A DNA stretch of 64,000 nucleotides from NCBI GenBank assembly GCA_023974075.1, contig CM043800.1:24877718-24941717 (forward strand), read 5' to 3'. The notes beneath the pieces are model-generated. The model made no database searches. It was not told the DNA's origin and saw only the letters and a list, made by a program, of their open reading frames with translations. The DNA comes from Chaenocephalus aceratus. Taxonomy: Eukaryota > Chordata > Actinopteri > Perciformes > Channichthyidae. Positions 53,351 through 64,000 of this stretch are shown piece by piece. Both the position numbers and the translations under genes were made by a program. Positions within the stretch are counted from its first letter, which is position 1, and the number at the start of each line of letters is the position of its first letter.

Positions 53351-53870
53351 AAATAACAAAGAAGACCTTTGACCGGCACTTTTATGATTTTGTCCGGAAG
53401 ATTTAAACTTTAATACACGTTGACTGGCGAAAAACGGTTCCCTCGGCCCCCACCGCGGAGAATAAACAGAAGGGCAACCATGACAACCATGCTTCGTATG
53501 TGGCCAGTGGCCGGGCCGCCAGAGCTCTGAAAGAATAAAATACGTTTATACGTTTACATGCCGCTTTATAGGAGCACGTTGTCCATAAACTACATGTCCC
53601 ACAATGCATCTCGTTGTGTGACATGCACACTGAAGAGACTTGCAGTTATTTGCCCCAGACTTCTGCTTTCAGACGTTATGAAGTTATTACCCTATCCGAT
53701 AATCATCCAATGCAGAGGCAATAATGTAAAATAAAACATTATTTTATATATATTTGTATATTTGTAGTCTTAAAAACCCTTTCATGCATGAATTACGAAA
53801 GCCTCAGTCAGGATTTTTTTTACCAAGTGTTTTTATTGCTCTTGGGGCATGAAAAACAAGATTTCAAATG
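53351..53870. other. Intergenic stretch without recognised features
   Basis: No coding pattern or repeat terminus was recognised. Confidence 0.45.
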
Positions 53871-54210
53871 TATTATCTCTTCGATTTACACACGGCATCT
53901 ATTGCACGTCTGTCCGTCCTGGGAGAGAGATCCCTCCTCTGTTGCTCTCCTTGAGGTGTCTCCTATTTTTTTTCCCTTAAACTGTGGGTTTTCTCCGGAA
54001 GTTTTTCCTTGTACGATGTGAGGGTCTAAGGATAGAGGGTGTCGTTTTTCTCATACTGATATTTTGAACAATCTGTGCTGTTGTATTAGCTGTAAAGTGT
54101 CTCTACTGTAGGCTATTTTTATTATATGTATAGGCCTACAGCACTTTGGCTCGAACAAAAATCGTTTATAAATGTGCTATATAAATAAAACTTGATTTGA
54201 TTTGATTTCA
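53871..54210 (+). repeat. LINE 3' region, second full copy
   Basis: Same sequence family and order as 34343-34668, ending GTGCTATATAAATAAA and (TTGAT)n-like tail. Confidence 0.8.
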
Positions 54211-54329
54211 ACTTTAGTTTCTTTTTATCTAGTTTTTTCAAATTTAGAAAAATAAATGTGTATATGTCCACTCAGGTGGACAGTAGGCTATGCGTTAAAG
54301 TTTGAACTGAAGACTTGTACATTTGAAAA

Positions 54330-54955
54330 AAATTATAAATAAAGATGTGCAAACTTAAAATTACATTACCGAATATCACCGGTACCAAAAGAAAAAAGAC
54401 TGCAGTGCAAACCCAACTCCCACTAGCATTTAAGCCTCCACCACTCGCAAAAAGTTTAGACCGAGCCAAAGCTATTTCAAACGCCAAATATCCTTATGTT
54501 GTCATGTTAGCAAAGCACCATGGCTGTATATACTACCTCTGTCCCTAGCGAGAGGGTGTTCTCCACAGCAGGAGACATTGTTAGTGCCAGCAGATCTGCC
54601 CTTTTGACAAGCAATGTTGACAAGTTAATTTTTCTTTAAAAAAACATGAAAATACAATGACAAGCAAGTCCCAATGTCAAACTGGCTGCTTAGGTACTAG
54701 TACAGTAAAGTTCAAATACAGATTATTTCAGTTCATCGAAATGCTGCACCTTAATGTTTATTTTATTATATTTTGTATTTATTTGAGTGAATACATTATT
54801 CACAGTTTAATAATAATTTAAAAAAAAAAAAAAAATACTTTATGTTTTGTGAAAAAAAATTCTGCTGTACTGAACCGAACCATGACCTAAAAATCGAGGT
54901 ACGTACCGAACCGTAATGTTTGTGAACCGTTACACCCCTACAACCTACTAAGAAC
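54330..54955 (+). mobile_element. hAT transposase deletion remnant
   Basis: An upstream frame (54345-54548) reads KRKKTAVQTQLPLAFKPPP and DRAKAISNAK, resembling the linker after a BED finger. Next, in another frame (54538-54639), SVPSERVFSTAGDIVSASRS is the hAT C-terminal dimerisation signature, ending at TAA 54637-54639. The right terminus resembles GAACCGTTACACCCCTAC near 54937. The left terminus was not found. The catalytic core is deleted. Confidence 0.7.
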
Positions 54956-55858
54956 AAAAGCTTCATATTAGGCTAGCAATAATGCTACGTGTCGGTCATT
55001 CTTTTTAGCTTGCATAAAAACAATGTTTTTCCTAGCATGTCTACCTATAGGTAGCCTTGTTGTTTAGCTTTGTAGCATACATGCTAGGAAAGCCAACTAT
55101 AATGTAATTAAGTTTTGCGACTGACTGTATGGTAAATCACCCGGAGTAACTGTATATAGTATACTGTATATAGTATTTCGTGTGTGAATCATAGGTGTGA
55201 ATGCAAACATTCTCGTGCTATGAGAAACATGTAAGGCCATCTGCTGACATTGTAGTTGATATATGTAAACGCTAGCAACTTTGTTAGCCCAGTTAGCACT
55301 GTTTTGAACTGAACCTGAGATTTCAACAGTATGCTTGGCTGGCAGAGGGTGCATCATAGCTCTGGGCGTGGCTACTGGGTATCCAGACGTCACGATAGTC
55401 CGGCAGTCAAAGGGCTATTTTTACCCTAAGCCCAAATTCTCTGATAAAGTTTTTTTCTCTGCTGATTATTCATATATAGGGTCTATATAAAGATATCTAG
55501 GGTGGTGTGGAGTTCTCATCCTTGGGCAATTTGAATTATTCACGATTTTGTGCAGGTACCCTTATTCGCGATATTCTTGAATCGCTGAATTAGGGGGTAG
55601 GGCTACTCTTTGACGTCTAGTGTAATGTAACATTCACATATTACAGCATATGATATACCATAGTAAAAAGGAATAACATACCTTTCCAACGGTGTATTAT
55701 ACATGTCTTTGTGATGAATAATAAAGTCACATGACACTGGAATGTATGTCTTGCAAGGACGATCTACGGACATTTTTATAATAGTTTCCTAAAAATAAGG
55801 GGAAATATCGATTATTATATGTGCGGTATCACTGGAAGTCTGCTATTATGGTGTATTG
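54956..55858. other. Stretch upstream of the broken ORF; no gene seen
   Basis: AT-rich sequence with short palindromic repeats (TATATAGTATACTGTATATA near 55150). It may contain the 5' part of whatever unit carries the following ORF, but no motif was recognised. Confidence 0.4.
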
Positions 55859-57920
55859 ATGATACTCAGACACTCCAAGATGCTCCTTGGATATACATAT
55901 GACTTCGGCATAACATGCAGCTACAATGAAGTGCTCTGCTTCAAGAAATCAGCAGCAGTTTCAGCAATGAAAGACCCTATTATGCAAGGAATATCCACAT
56001 CTGAAAATGGTTTGGTCCAAACTGTAGTTGACAACTTTGACGCTGATATACATTCGCCAAATGGAAAGCTGTCAACTCACTTACTGGCAATGATAATGAC
56101 ACAGCCGTCTGGTATGTCAAACGACGAGGATAAAGCTGAAGAGACTATTGTTCGGCTGAAGCATGTTGACATGAAAGTGTCAATAAACACCAACGAGGAA
56201 GTCATCACTCACTATGTTGGTCACAAAAACCCTCCAATGCCAGAAGTACCCACATCAAATCAAGAGTTAGACTTTCAACTCTGCAAGGACATACATGAAA
56301 TACAAGAATGTCCAGAATATAACGGATACAATACACAAATCTGCCGCGAACAAGGACATACGCCAAAGCCCAAGACACAGGTCGTATACTTACCACTAAT
56401 TGACGAAGCTCCTGCAGACCCAGCAACCATCATGACTTCTATGTTAAAAGCAAAAGCGTTGACGGAACGAACAGGTCAAGGTTATGTAATATTCACCGCT
56501 GACCAACAACAGTACAGGATAGCGGTAAATGCGCAATGGGAGAATCAGGCTCTTTTCAGCAACTTCTATATTCGACTAGGGGGCATGCATCCCTTGATGA
56601 GCTACGTAGGATGCATTGGGTCCCTTATGGCGGACAGTGGTATAGTGGAGGTACTGAGTTCATCATTCGATGGTGTGCTGAAGATGCTGATAGGAAAGAA
56701 TTTCCCTGAGAACGTAAGAGCATTGAGAATGTTGGTGGAGGAACTCCTCAAACCAGTCTTTGAGAAACATGAGTTGGAGAGGATGGATGACCTAATGAAG
56801 ATCTTGGAGGATGCAGCATCAAAAAACAGAACGACTAAGCTGTGGGTCGATTGTTTGATCAAGCCGGTCTTCACAATTATGCAATATAATCGGGCGGAAA
56901 GGGAAACAGACTGGCCACTTCATCTGGCTACAGTCAAGGAGATGATGCCTCTGTTCTATGCAGCTGCTCACTTCAATTATGCCCGATATGGTTTATATTA
57001 TCTCTGAGCAATGGAAGAAATGCCCGAGGAAGTACGCGAACACTTCATGAAAGGTCAGCATACGATGCATAACAGATCAGGTTTGTTCAACGGGATATGG
57101 AGCGACATGGCCATTGAAACAACGTTCATGAGATATGGACATGGTCAGAATGGCATCATCGAGATCACACTACGGCCAGAAACTCTGAAAACATGGGCCT
57201 ACAGCATGCATGCGTGTAACAAAGTTGTCGGGAATCTGGATTCGATGAGACCATGAGCAACAGAAATGTCCATCACATAGCCATCACAAAGAAGAGATGA
57301 AAGCGAGAATGAAATCAGATGGAGAGGACAGAAAACATCTTCGAGAGAAGTTAGAACTTTGCATTGATCCACTCAACAATGATCAACACCCAGAGGGACT
57401 AGTAAATATTGTGACAGGAAAGGTAGTTGACCATCCCTCTGTGAATGTTGACAAAGCCGTGGAGCTGGGAACAAAGCAAATGGAAACATTCGAAGCAGGT
57501 TGGCCAGCGAGCTTCCATGCGGCAATTCAGAAATGTGTCACGACGATGGCAGCGTTTCACAAGCATATCAAAGTTGGTGATATGAAACTATTTGACACAG
57601 AGATAATCTATGCCAGAGCTATGGCTTTGCAGTCCAGCCATCGAAAATTCGATACGAACAATCTGATGTCACACAAACTGTCCCCAAAACCAACATCAAT
57701 GTTTGATGACAGCAGGCACATGAAGGAGGCCAAAACTAAGTCAACCCGGAAAAACGCTCTGAAAGTTGAAGTGTCATCGAGGCATGCTGATGTTACTGCT
57801 TCATTCCTGGACAACACACTCTCACTCCCTAAGCGTCCAGGAGCAACGTTTGGTCAGTGTCCGTGGCGTCCAGTTGTGACGCTCCTAGGCTCCTTCAGCG
57901 TCATAAAGGGACGCAAATAG
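55859..57920 (+). pseudogene. Broken ORF of an uncharacterised dispersed metazoan family
   Basis: A ~690-codon coding track begins at ATG 55859. It runs open to TGA 57005-57007, continues in the same frame to 57256, shifts frame once near 57252, and runs on to 57920. Landmarks are VIFTADQQ, IRLGGMHPLMSYVG, DWPLHLATVKEMMPLFY, HFNYARYGLYY, then FNGIWSDMAIETTFMRYG. As I recall, this block order (D-Q, GG-H, NYAR, D-x3-E) occurs in a large family of unnamed fish and coral proteins that look mobile, but I cannot name it. The last ~35 codons come from the adjoining inverted repeat, so the true C-terminus is missing. There are no introns and no clear promoter. Confidence 0.6.
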
Positions 57921-58313
57921 CTTTCAACTGATTGCAATGTATTCCCATCTGCGGCGGGATTTGACGCTCATGGAAGCACGGCATTCGTTTGTGTCGGCTG
58001 CCCTTAAAGGCAATGTGAGCATCCATTCCCATTGGATAACGGAGAATTGTACACCCGGAAGTAAGTATTCCTCTTACTGTCGATTGATTTTACAGTGATA
58101 TCTGCACTACTCATCGACTAAAAAACACCAGATTATCCTTGTTAATTACACAACATTGATTGGTTTAAATTGTGTGCAATGCTTTTGTATTTTTCCCCTT
58201 CGATTCGGAGAAACAAATATTTTTTCTGAGTAAAGGATGGCAGAAGACACTACACTACCCAGAATCCCCAGCTATCGTTTGGACTACACCATGTGCTCTG
58301 TTTTACAAACCCC
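57811..58313 (+). repeat. Left 503-bp inverted repeat arm
   Basis: It is the reverse complement of 60285-60787 with few differences (for example GAGCAACG here against GAGTGACG, and GTTGTGACGCTCC against ATTGTGACGTTCC). It ends at ACAAACCCC. Confidence 0.85.
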
Positions 58314-60284
58314 ATGATAGTCCTCAAGCTCTGTGATTGGAGAGTGTGCTCCAAGGGTTACGCCGATTCTTGAACAGCACTTGAAATGGGATGGAACCAC
58401 GGCAGACTGTCCAAAACTGGATTTGAACGGGTCCACCGCGTCCCCCCCTCCCCCACCCCGTCCCCAGAACTACACATGCTGGTTATTCTGTTTCGCAACA
58501 TGTTCTCTATCTATGGCACGTCTCTAATGGGAGTTGTAGTTTTAAAAGACGTTTTCGTATTTCCCATAATAAGAAGTTGCCAGTATTAAACTGTGTACAT
58601 CCCTGGAGGTTTAGGGGATAGGAAACACACAAATTAATAAATGGGTGAAAATTGCTTGTGCCCATAATGGGCAGCATTAATATATGTACACACAAACCAG
58701 CTAAGGTCAGAAGAGCTTTATTTAACAGCTGGTCTTATGTTTGTGACCCCTGTTGTTAATTGATTACATTACATTACATTACATTAATTGATAAGCCTGA
58801 AACATGCACTTGTCAAGGTTCAGAGGCAAATTTTGCAAATATGGCAGTAGCCATCGATCAGCTTAAGATAAGATATACTTTATTGATCCCAAGTTGGAAC
58901 ATTTGCGTTACATCAGCATGTGTAACAGTTGTAAATATGCAGTGGTGTTTATTTGTAAATCATTTAGTATAATCACACAAATTCTGTGTTTTATATTTAA
59001 CAATTCTGTGTTCTTTATTTATTGATTGTTCAATACCTGAGAAGGCCGGAGATGAAATATCTACATACATCTTATAAGAGTATAATACATTATGTATAAT
59101 ATCAGTTAAAATAAGTGCTTCAACATAGTTAACATTGCTGGAGGTATGCACAAATATTGATAGATGTCTTGTAATGCACTGTTGAGGAACCTGCGACCCA
59201 AGTTTTTCATTCAATGCATAACTACACCATAGTTGTGTAGGCCTATTATGCTATGTCAATAAACCTTAGAAAATCTTGAAAGGGATGTGCAAAATAGTCA
59301 TTATATACAGTCTTTAATTAACTATTAGTAGAGAATAACGAGTAAGGAATATACTTTATAGGGATCCTATTAATATCTAATAATAAAATTAATGAAATTC
59401 AATAACATGCTTTAACCACTAGGTGTCCCTTTATATCAGCTGTGCACCTTTATGGTGTAAATACAGCCTATCTACCAATTGGATCAAATATAAAAGTGAG
59501 CCGAATTAGTGTTGATACTGCAAGGAGACGTATTGTGTGAAAAGAAATGTAAGATGTTGTTTAATGGCTGATATATTTATGATCCACGTCACGTGTTCAG
59601 TTCCTCATGTTTGTCAAGAAGTCTTCTCATCAGGGCTCTATAAATACAGAACTACGGCAGATATTATTTAATGCAGCCGAACCGTGTATTACAATGCAGT
59701 TATGTGATGACTTTCAAAGAGAAAAGCAAGCACACTCGGAATAAAGTATTATTATTTTTTTTTTAAATGTTTTCGATCTGTTTCCGGTATTTGTTAATGA
59801 CGATGTGCTGTGAGACTGGAATTGCACAGGGGAAAATAACGTAGGCTATCTTTAGATGCGGATTTTGTTAAACTAATATGTTTGCGCTGTGGACCAACAC
59901 TATACATTGACGGGGAAGGGGGGTAGCAATAAAGATAACACCATTAAACAGTTACACAACATAACAGAAATAATATCGATAGCAGCGTCCCTAGCAACCA
60001 CCTTGGTAACAATGAAAACGTCGCGATTTCCTGAAGTAATCTTCGTCATAACTAGCAAACTAAAGATTATGTACATCCACTGCACACATAATCTGAAATA
60101 ACAACTCATATTTCTCGCATCAAATGACATCAAAATGCATTTTAATGGCCAAACTAACTTTAAAATAGGCATTTTCCACCGAGAATAAAACGAAGTTCGG
60201 CCATGTTTTCTTTTTCTGCAGGGAGAAATGTGAAGATCACGTGACATAGACGCCAGCCATTGGAATGAATGGTGAAAAAAAAAC
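58314..60284. other. Interior of the long-inverted-repeat element; no gene seen
   Basis: AT-rich. It includes (ATTAC)n at about 58764-58788 and TTTATTGATCCCAAGTTGG at about 58879, a retroposon-tail motif. The longest ORFs (70-115 codons) lack recognisable features. Confidence 0.55.
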
Positions 60285-60787
60285 GGGGTTTGTCAAACAG
60301 AGCACATGATGTAGTCCAAACGATAGCTGGGGATTCTGGGTAGTGTAGTGTCTTCTGCCATCCTTTACTCAGAAAAAATATTTGTTTCTCCGAATCGAAG
60401 GGGAAAAATACAAAAGCATTGCACACAATTTAAACCAATCAATGTTGTGTAATTAACAAGGATAATCTGGTGTTTTTTAGTCGATGAGTAGTGCAGATAT
60501 CACTGTAAAATCAATCGACAGTAAGAGGAATACTTACTTCCGTGTGTACAATTCTCCGTTATCCAATGGGAATGGACGCTCACATTGCCTTTAAGGGCAG
60601 CCGACACAAACGAATGCCGTGCTTCCATGAGCGTCAAATCCCGCCGCAGATGGGAATACATTGCAATCAGTTGAAAGCTATTTGCGTCCCTTTATGACGC
60701 TGAAGGAGCCTAGGAACGTCACAATTGGACGCCACGGACACTGACCAAACGTCACTCCTGGACGCTTAGGGAGTGAGAGTGTGTTGT
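60285..60787 (-). repeat. Right 503-bp inverted repeat arm
   Basis: Mirror of the left arm; see the whole element. Confidence 0.85.
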
Positions 60788-60901
60788 GCCATATAGTATT
60801 TCATACCTGTTTTTCATTTATTCTGTTATTGTTTGTATAACTATAATGATCATATGAAGGTGTGCCTCGGAAATAATCTTTTGAATAATTTGTGACAAAA
60901 C

Positions 60902-61020
60902 AGAGTCCTTTAGCTCACCTGAGCCGCTCAGTCTGACAGGGGAGGACTCTCCTCCAGCCTGTTGTGGAAACAGCTCCTTATGTCCGTTAGTGCAGCTCGC
61001 TAACCAGATGCTAACATCAC
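60902..61020 (-). repeat. Dispersed block shared with two hAT elements
   Basis: Inverted relative to 20085-20180 and 29690-29775: it contains CTCAGTCTGACAGGGGAGG, then CTTATGTCCGTTAG. It is probably a remnant of another hAT copy. Confidence 0.55.
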
Positions 61021-61538
61021 GGTCAATCAGATCAGGAAGACTGCACTCTGGTTTATGTGCTGCAGACTTCAAAAGAACTGTTTGCAGACTTTGATCTGAA
61101 GAAATGGATCAAAGCTGAATAAGGCTATAGATAGAATATTGAAACATGTCCTGAGGATCAGAGTGAATCTCAGACATGTGTCAATCTAATGTAGTTGTTT
61201 TATTGTTTTAATAATCAGTGTTGGTCGAATATTTTATTATTAAGATGCTGAGAATGTATTTAGACTGATCAAATCTATTGAATTTAGATTATTTAAAACA
61301 AGTTAAATGATAGATTTAAAAATATTGGAACAACCAGCATGTATTACTTAATTATTAAGAACTTTTATTTAAGTGTAGTAATATTGAGTAGTGGTGTAGC
61401 ATTTTGTAAGGACAAGAATATCAGGAGTTTAACAATTTTTTTGACAGGAGATTTTCTCATGTAAACCATCAAATTCGACATTGCTAACTTTAGCAAGCCA
61501 CAGTTCCCATTTTAGAAATTCACAGTGGCGTGGCGTGT
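61021..61538. other. Intergenic stretch without recognised features
   Basis: AT-rich, nothing recognised. Confidence 0.45.
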
Positions 61539-62445
61539 ACTAGTGTAAGCCAAAATGCTCATAGTTAACCTGTAGGAGTCTCTTTTGACTTTACTAGTTA
61601 AAGGTGGGGTATGTAATTTATTTCAGAAACACTTTTTGTTATATTCCATGGAATGCTCTTAACATCCCGATAGCAATGAATATATTAAATGCTTTGACAA
61701 TAAATACATACAAAAATGTCATCTGTGGAAGCCGTAGCACTGTAAAAAGCACGACCAATCATTTTATTGATTGGATGGCCTACCTGCCTGTCAGCCTTCC
61801 ATCTGTGCACATACTTATCTCGTGCCCTCATTGGTCATGTGCGCATCCGTGTGTGTTGGAGGAGGGGCTCTGTAAGGATGTGGCAGATTTTTTTCCTGTT
61901 GTGTATTTTAGCGCACTCAAGCTGGTTTCTCCAAAATTACATACCCCACCTTTAACTAGTTGTACACACTTTCTTCAATTAGTTAACAAGCTATGGCAAA
62001 AAGGTTAACTAGTATAAGCCCCTTTTCCCCTTACTAGTAGTGAGACTCAAAATGTCTATGAGTGGAACTAGTCAAATTTCAATTCTTACTAGTCACAATA
62101 TTTGAAGTGTCTTAAAAATATTGTGAAGTTTAAAACGTTCACAAGTCACACTGGCATTAAATGCTAATATGAAGGTGGAAGTAAGTGTGATTTGAAGCTT
62201 TCTATTGGCTCTCAACACAAAATAAATACCAACAAATCTGATTTTCCTGCTTTATTTGTTGCACAGTAGTTGACATGATGGCCTGAGAAACTGCAACTAA
62301 TTAATTAGGCACAAATATTGACTGTCTAAATAACTGGAGTCTATTTTGACCCTTCTAGTTAAGTAGTCAGGATCACTTCTATTTCTATTTAACCAGTAAA
62401 GGTCAAAATGTCCACTCTAGTTGGCTCATTTTGACCTTACTGCAA
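61539..62445. repeat. ACTAGT-rich degenerate repeat array
   Basis: ACTAGT occurs at 61539, 61593, 61955, 62008, 62033, 62067 and 62088, with TCAAAATG-like blocks recurring at about 61550, 62048 and 62403. The array is split by the TTAA element at 61602-61951. Confidence 0.6.
61602..61951. mobile_element. TTAA-flanked MITE, 350 bp
   Basis: AGGTGGGGTATGTAATTT and AAATTACATACCCCACCT are the inverted termini. TTAA flanks both ends (61598-61601 and 61952-61955), as in Kolobok or piggyBac insertions. There is no transposase. Confidence 0.82.
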
Positions 62446-64000
62446 GGTCAGTTTTGTTGTATAGCACCTTTTAACAGAAGGATATTCAAAGTGCCTTACA
62501 AAGATGAAAGACATTAAGAGCATTTAGAAATAGTGCATTGGAAACACATTATAAAATTGCATTTTGAAAACAGCCATTAAAAAGCAAAGAGAATAAAATA
62601 AACCTAAAACAAGCTTATATATAAAATAGATGAATAAAAGTTACTGTGCAGTGAAAGATATGAATAGTTCATTTAAAAGCAGCCGCAAAAATAAATGAAT
62701 TTAAAAGTAATAAGAGTTGCAGTGGACTGGCATGTTTCTGGTAGTTTGTCCCAGATATTTGGAGCATAATAATAACTGAATGCTGCTGTTTAGTTCTGAC
62801 TCTGGGGACAAAAAGCAGACCCGTCCCAGAAGACCTGAGAGATCTGGATGGATCGATGTAGCAGGAGATCAGAAATGTATTTTGGCCCTAAACCATTCAA
62901 TGCTTTATAAACTAGCAGCAGTTTTTTAAAATCAATTATTTGTGATGTGGTCCACTTTCTTAGTGTTAGTGAGGACTCGGGCAGCAGCGTTCTGAATTAG
63001 CTGCAGCTTTCTAATATATTTTTGAGTGAGACCCATAGAGACACCATTACAGTAAGTCTTCTGATGATAAAAGCATGGACAAGTTTTTCCAAATCCTGCT
63101 GTGACATTAGTCTTTTAATCCTAGATATATTCTTAAACTGATATGCTGACTTAGTAATTGTTTTAATGTGACTATTAAAATACAGGTCCATGATTACACC
63201 TAGATTTCTGGCTATTTCTGATGTATTGAACATTGCCGACTGAAGCTCAGCGCTGACTTTTATTCGTTCCTCCTTGGCTCCAAAAACAATTCAATCAGGA
63301 GAGACTTCATTTTGTTTAAAGAACATTTATTGACACATGTCATATGATAAATGTTAAGTCTTTGGCGATTAGACCCCGATCATGAAATCGTATATCTAAA
63401 GGGGGAAATACAGCCGTGAGCATATAGGGAACCCCCCCCCCCCCCCCGGGGTCTAGACACTGGTGGTGATTCTGAAGATCTGGATTTGATGAGGAGATGG
63501 GATGAAGAGGAGGTGTGATGAGGTCTTTGGATTAGCTCTTCTGGCATATGATGAAAGGAGGTGGATGGGGAGGAGGCGGGCGGCAGCATGGAAACCTGAA
63601 TCAATGCTGACTGCTGGAGAGAGGAGAACCATTTTAAAGTTTGGCTGCTGGAGAAAGAGGTGACATGTAATAGGTTAAAGAGACGCCCGTGACGAGTTGA
63701 TTATATGCAGCTGCGCAGTGAATGTATATATTACCCAGTCTTCCTGAAAGAACTTGCGCTGAGCTTAATTTACCTCAGTTTTATTTTTGTTTAATTGAAG
63801 AAAGTTCCAGTCATTGATTTGTTCAATGCATGTACTCAGGCTTGAATTGGAGCATAGTCTCCTGGTGAAATGGTTATGTAAATGAATGTGTCGTCTGCAT
63901 GGTAACTTATTTTGTTGTTTTTCATTATCCGAGCCAGTGGTAGAGAAAGAGGCCCCAGGATGGAGCCTCGAGGAACCCCACGTGTCATATTTGTCAACTC
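62446..64000 (-). pseudogene. L2-type LINE, reverse strand, running off the right edge
   Basis: On the - strand the 62997-63233 frame contains ARNLGVIMDLYFNSHIKTIT, then ISRIKRLMSQQDLEKLVHAF. This is the post-catalytic part of an L2-clade reverse transcriptase. The sequence at 62446-62960 is the matching 3' region. Coding similarity resumes after about 63766 and continues past the window. The segment 63290-63765, with a C-homopolymer at 63430-63447, does not fit and looks like an insertion. The copy is frame-broken and has no intact ORF. Confidence 0.7.
63290..63765. other. Unclassified insertion splitting the LINE
   Basis: Purine-rich, GAGGAGATGG-like sequence with an ~18-base C run. It interrupts the otherwise continuous LINE text on both sides. 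No terminal repeats were resolved. Confidence 0.4.

Larger units (their letters stand above)
57811..60787. mobile_element. Unclassified ~3-kb element with 503-bp inverted terminal repeats
   Basis: The left arm 57811-58313 begins ACAACACACTCTCACTCCC and is repeated inverted at 60285-60787 (ending GAGTGAGAGTGTGTTGT). By eye only about eight mismatches occur along the arms, roughly 98% identity, so the copy is probably recent. The 1.97-kb interior has no substantial ORF and contains a small LINE-tail fragment (58855-58935) and an (ATTAC)n run. The outer parts of the arms carry repeated GCGTC/GACGC motifs. No target duplication could be defined. It is most likely a non-autonomous fold-back DNA transposon. 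Confidence 0.8.

Noticed and set aside
57811..60787. Polinton/Maverick
   Set aside because: Long inverted repeats fit, but the element is only ~3 kb. It lacks the typical AG terminal start, and no polymerase, integrase or capsid-type ORF is present.

Overview
The window is vertebrate nuclear DNA, almost certainly from a ray-finned (teleost) fish. The evidence is GT-AG introns, several very long (GT)n/(CT)n microsatellites, dense short hAT, Harbinger and TTAA-type non-autonomous DNA transposons, and 3' fragments of L2/Rex-like LINEs. The species cannot be read from the sequence.

The one clear host gene runs left to right on the + strand. It is a polypeptide N-acetylgalactosaminyltransferase best matching galnt1 (N-terminus [10 protein letters not shown]-terminus LPEVF). 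A CpG-rich, probably non-coding first exon lies near 1.3-1.75 kb with a good donor at 1748. A ~31-kb first intron follows. Twelve coding exons lie between 32,972 and 48,333, then a ~2.4-kb 3' UTR containing three (GT)n tracts and a candidate poly(A) signal at 50,775. The exons encode a type II membrane anchor (exon 2), a stem (exon 3), a GT-A catalytic domain (exons 4-10) and a C-terminal ricin-type lectin domain (exons 11-13). Ten coding exons read cleanly with matching phases. Exons 3 and 9 carry clusters of single-base indels that break the frame. Local sequence error is the simplest explanation, but real decay cannot be excluded.

Intron 1 is a transposon landscape. It holds hAT elements with perfect 8-bp target duplications (7624-8378, 15175-16131, 16726-18541, 29373-30419, 31647-31940), a hAT derivative with a BED-finger ORF (8404-9433), a Harbinger element retaining part of its Myb/SANT ORF (18572-19158), a fold-back element with TAA duplications (23868-24769), and a four-level nest at 15.15-19.16 kb. 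Very long GT tracts lie at 11.2 and 11.9 kb and a CT tract at 26.5 kb.

Downstream of galnt1 (51-64 kb) there is no intact host gene. This part holds a hAT element with a perfect target duplication (51548-52924), LINE tails, a hAT transposase C-terminal relic (54.3-54.9 kb), a broken ~690-codon ORF of an uncharacterised dispersed metazoan family (55859-57920), a striking ~3-kb element with 503-bp inverted repeats (57811-60787), an ACTAGT-rich repeat interrupted by a TTAA element, and an L2-type LINE on the - strand running off the right edge. The ORF family and the long-inverted-repeat element are the least explained parts of the window.
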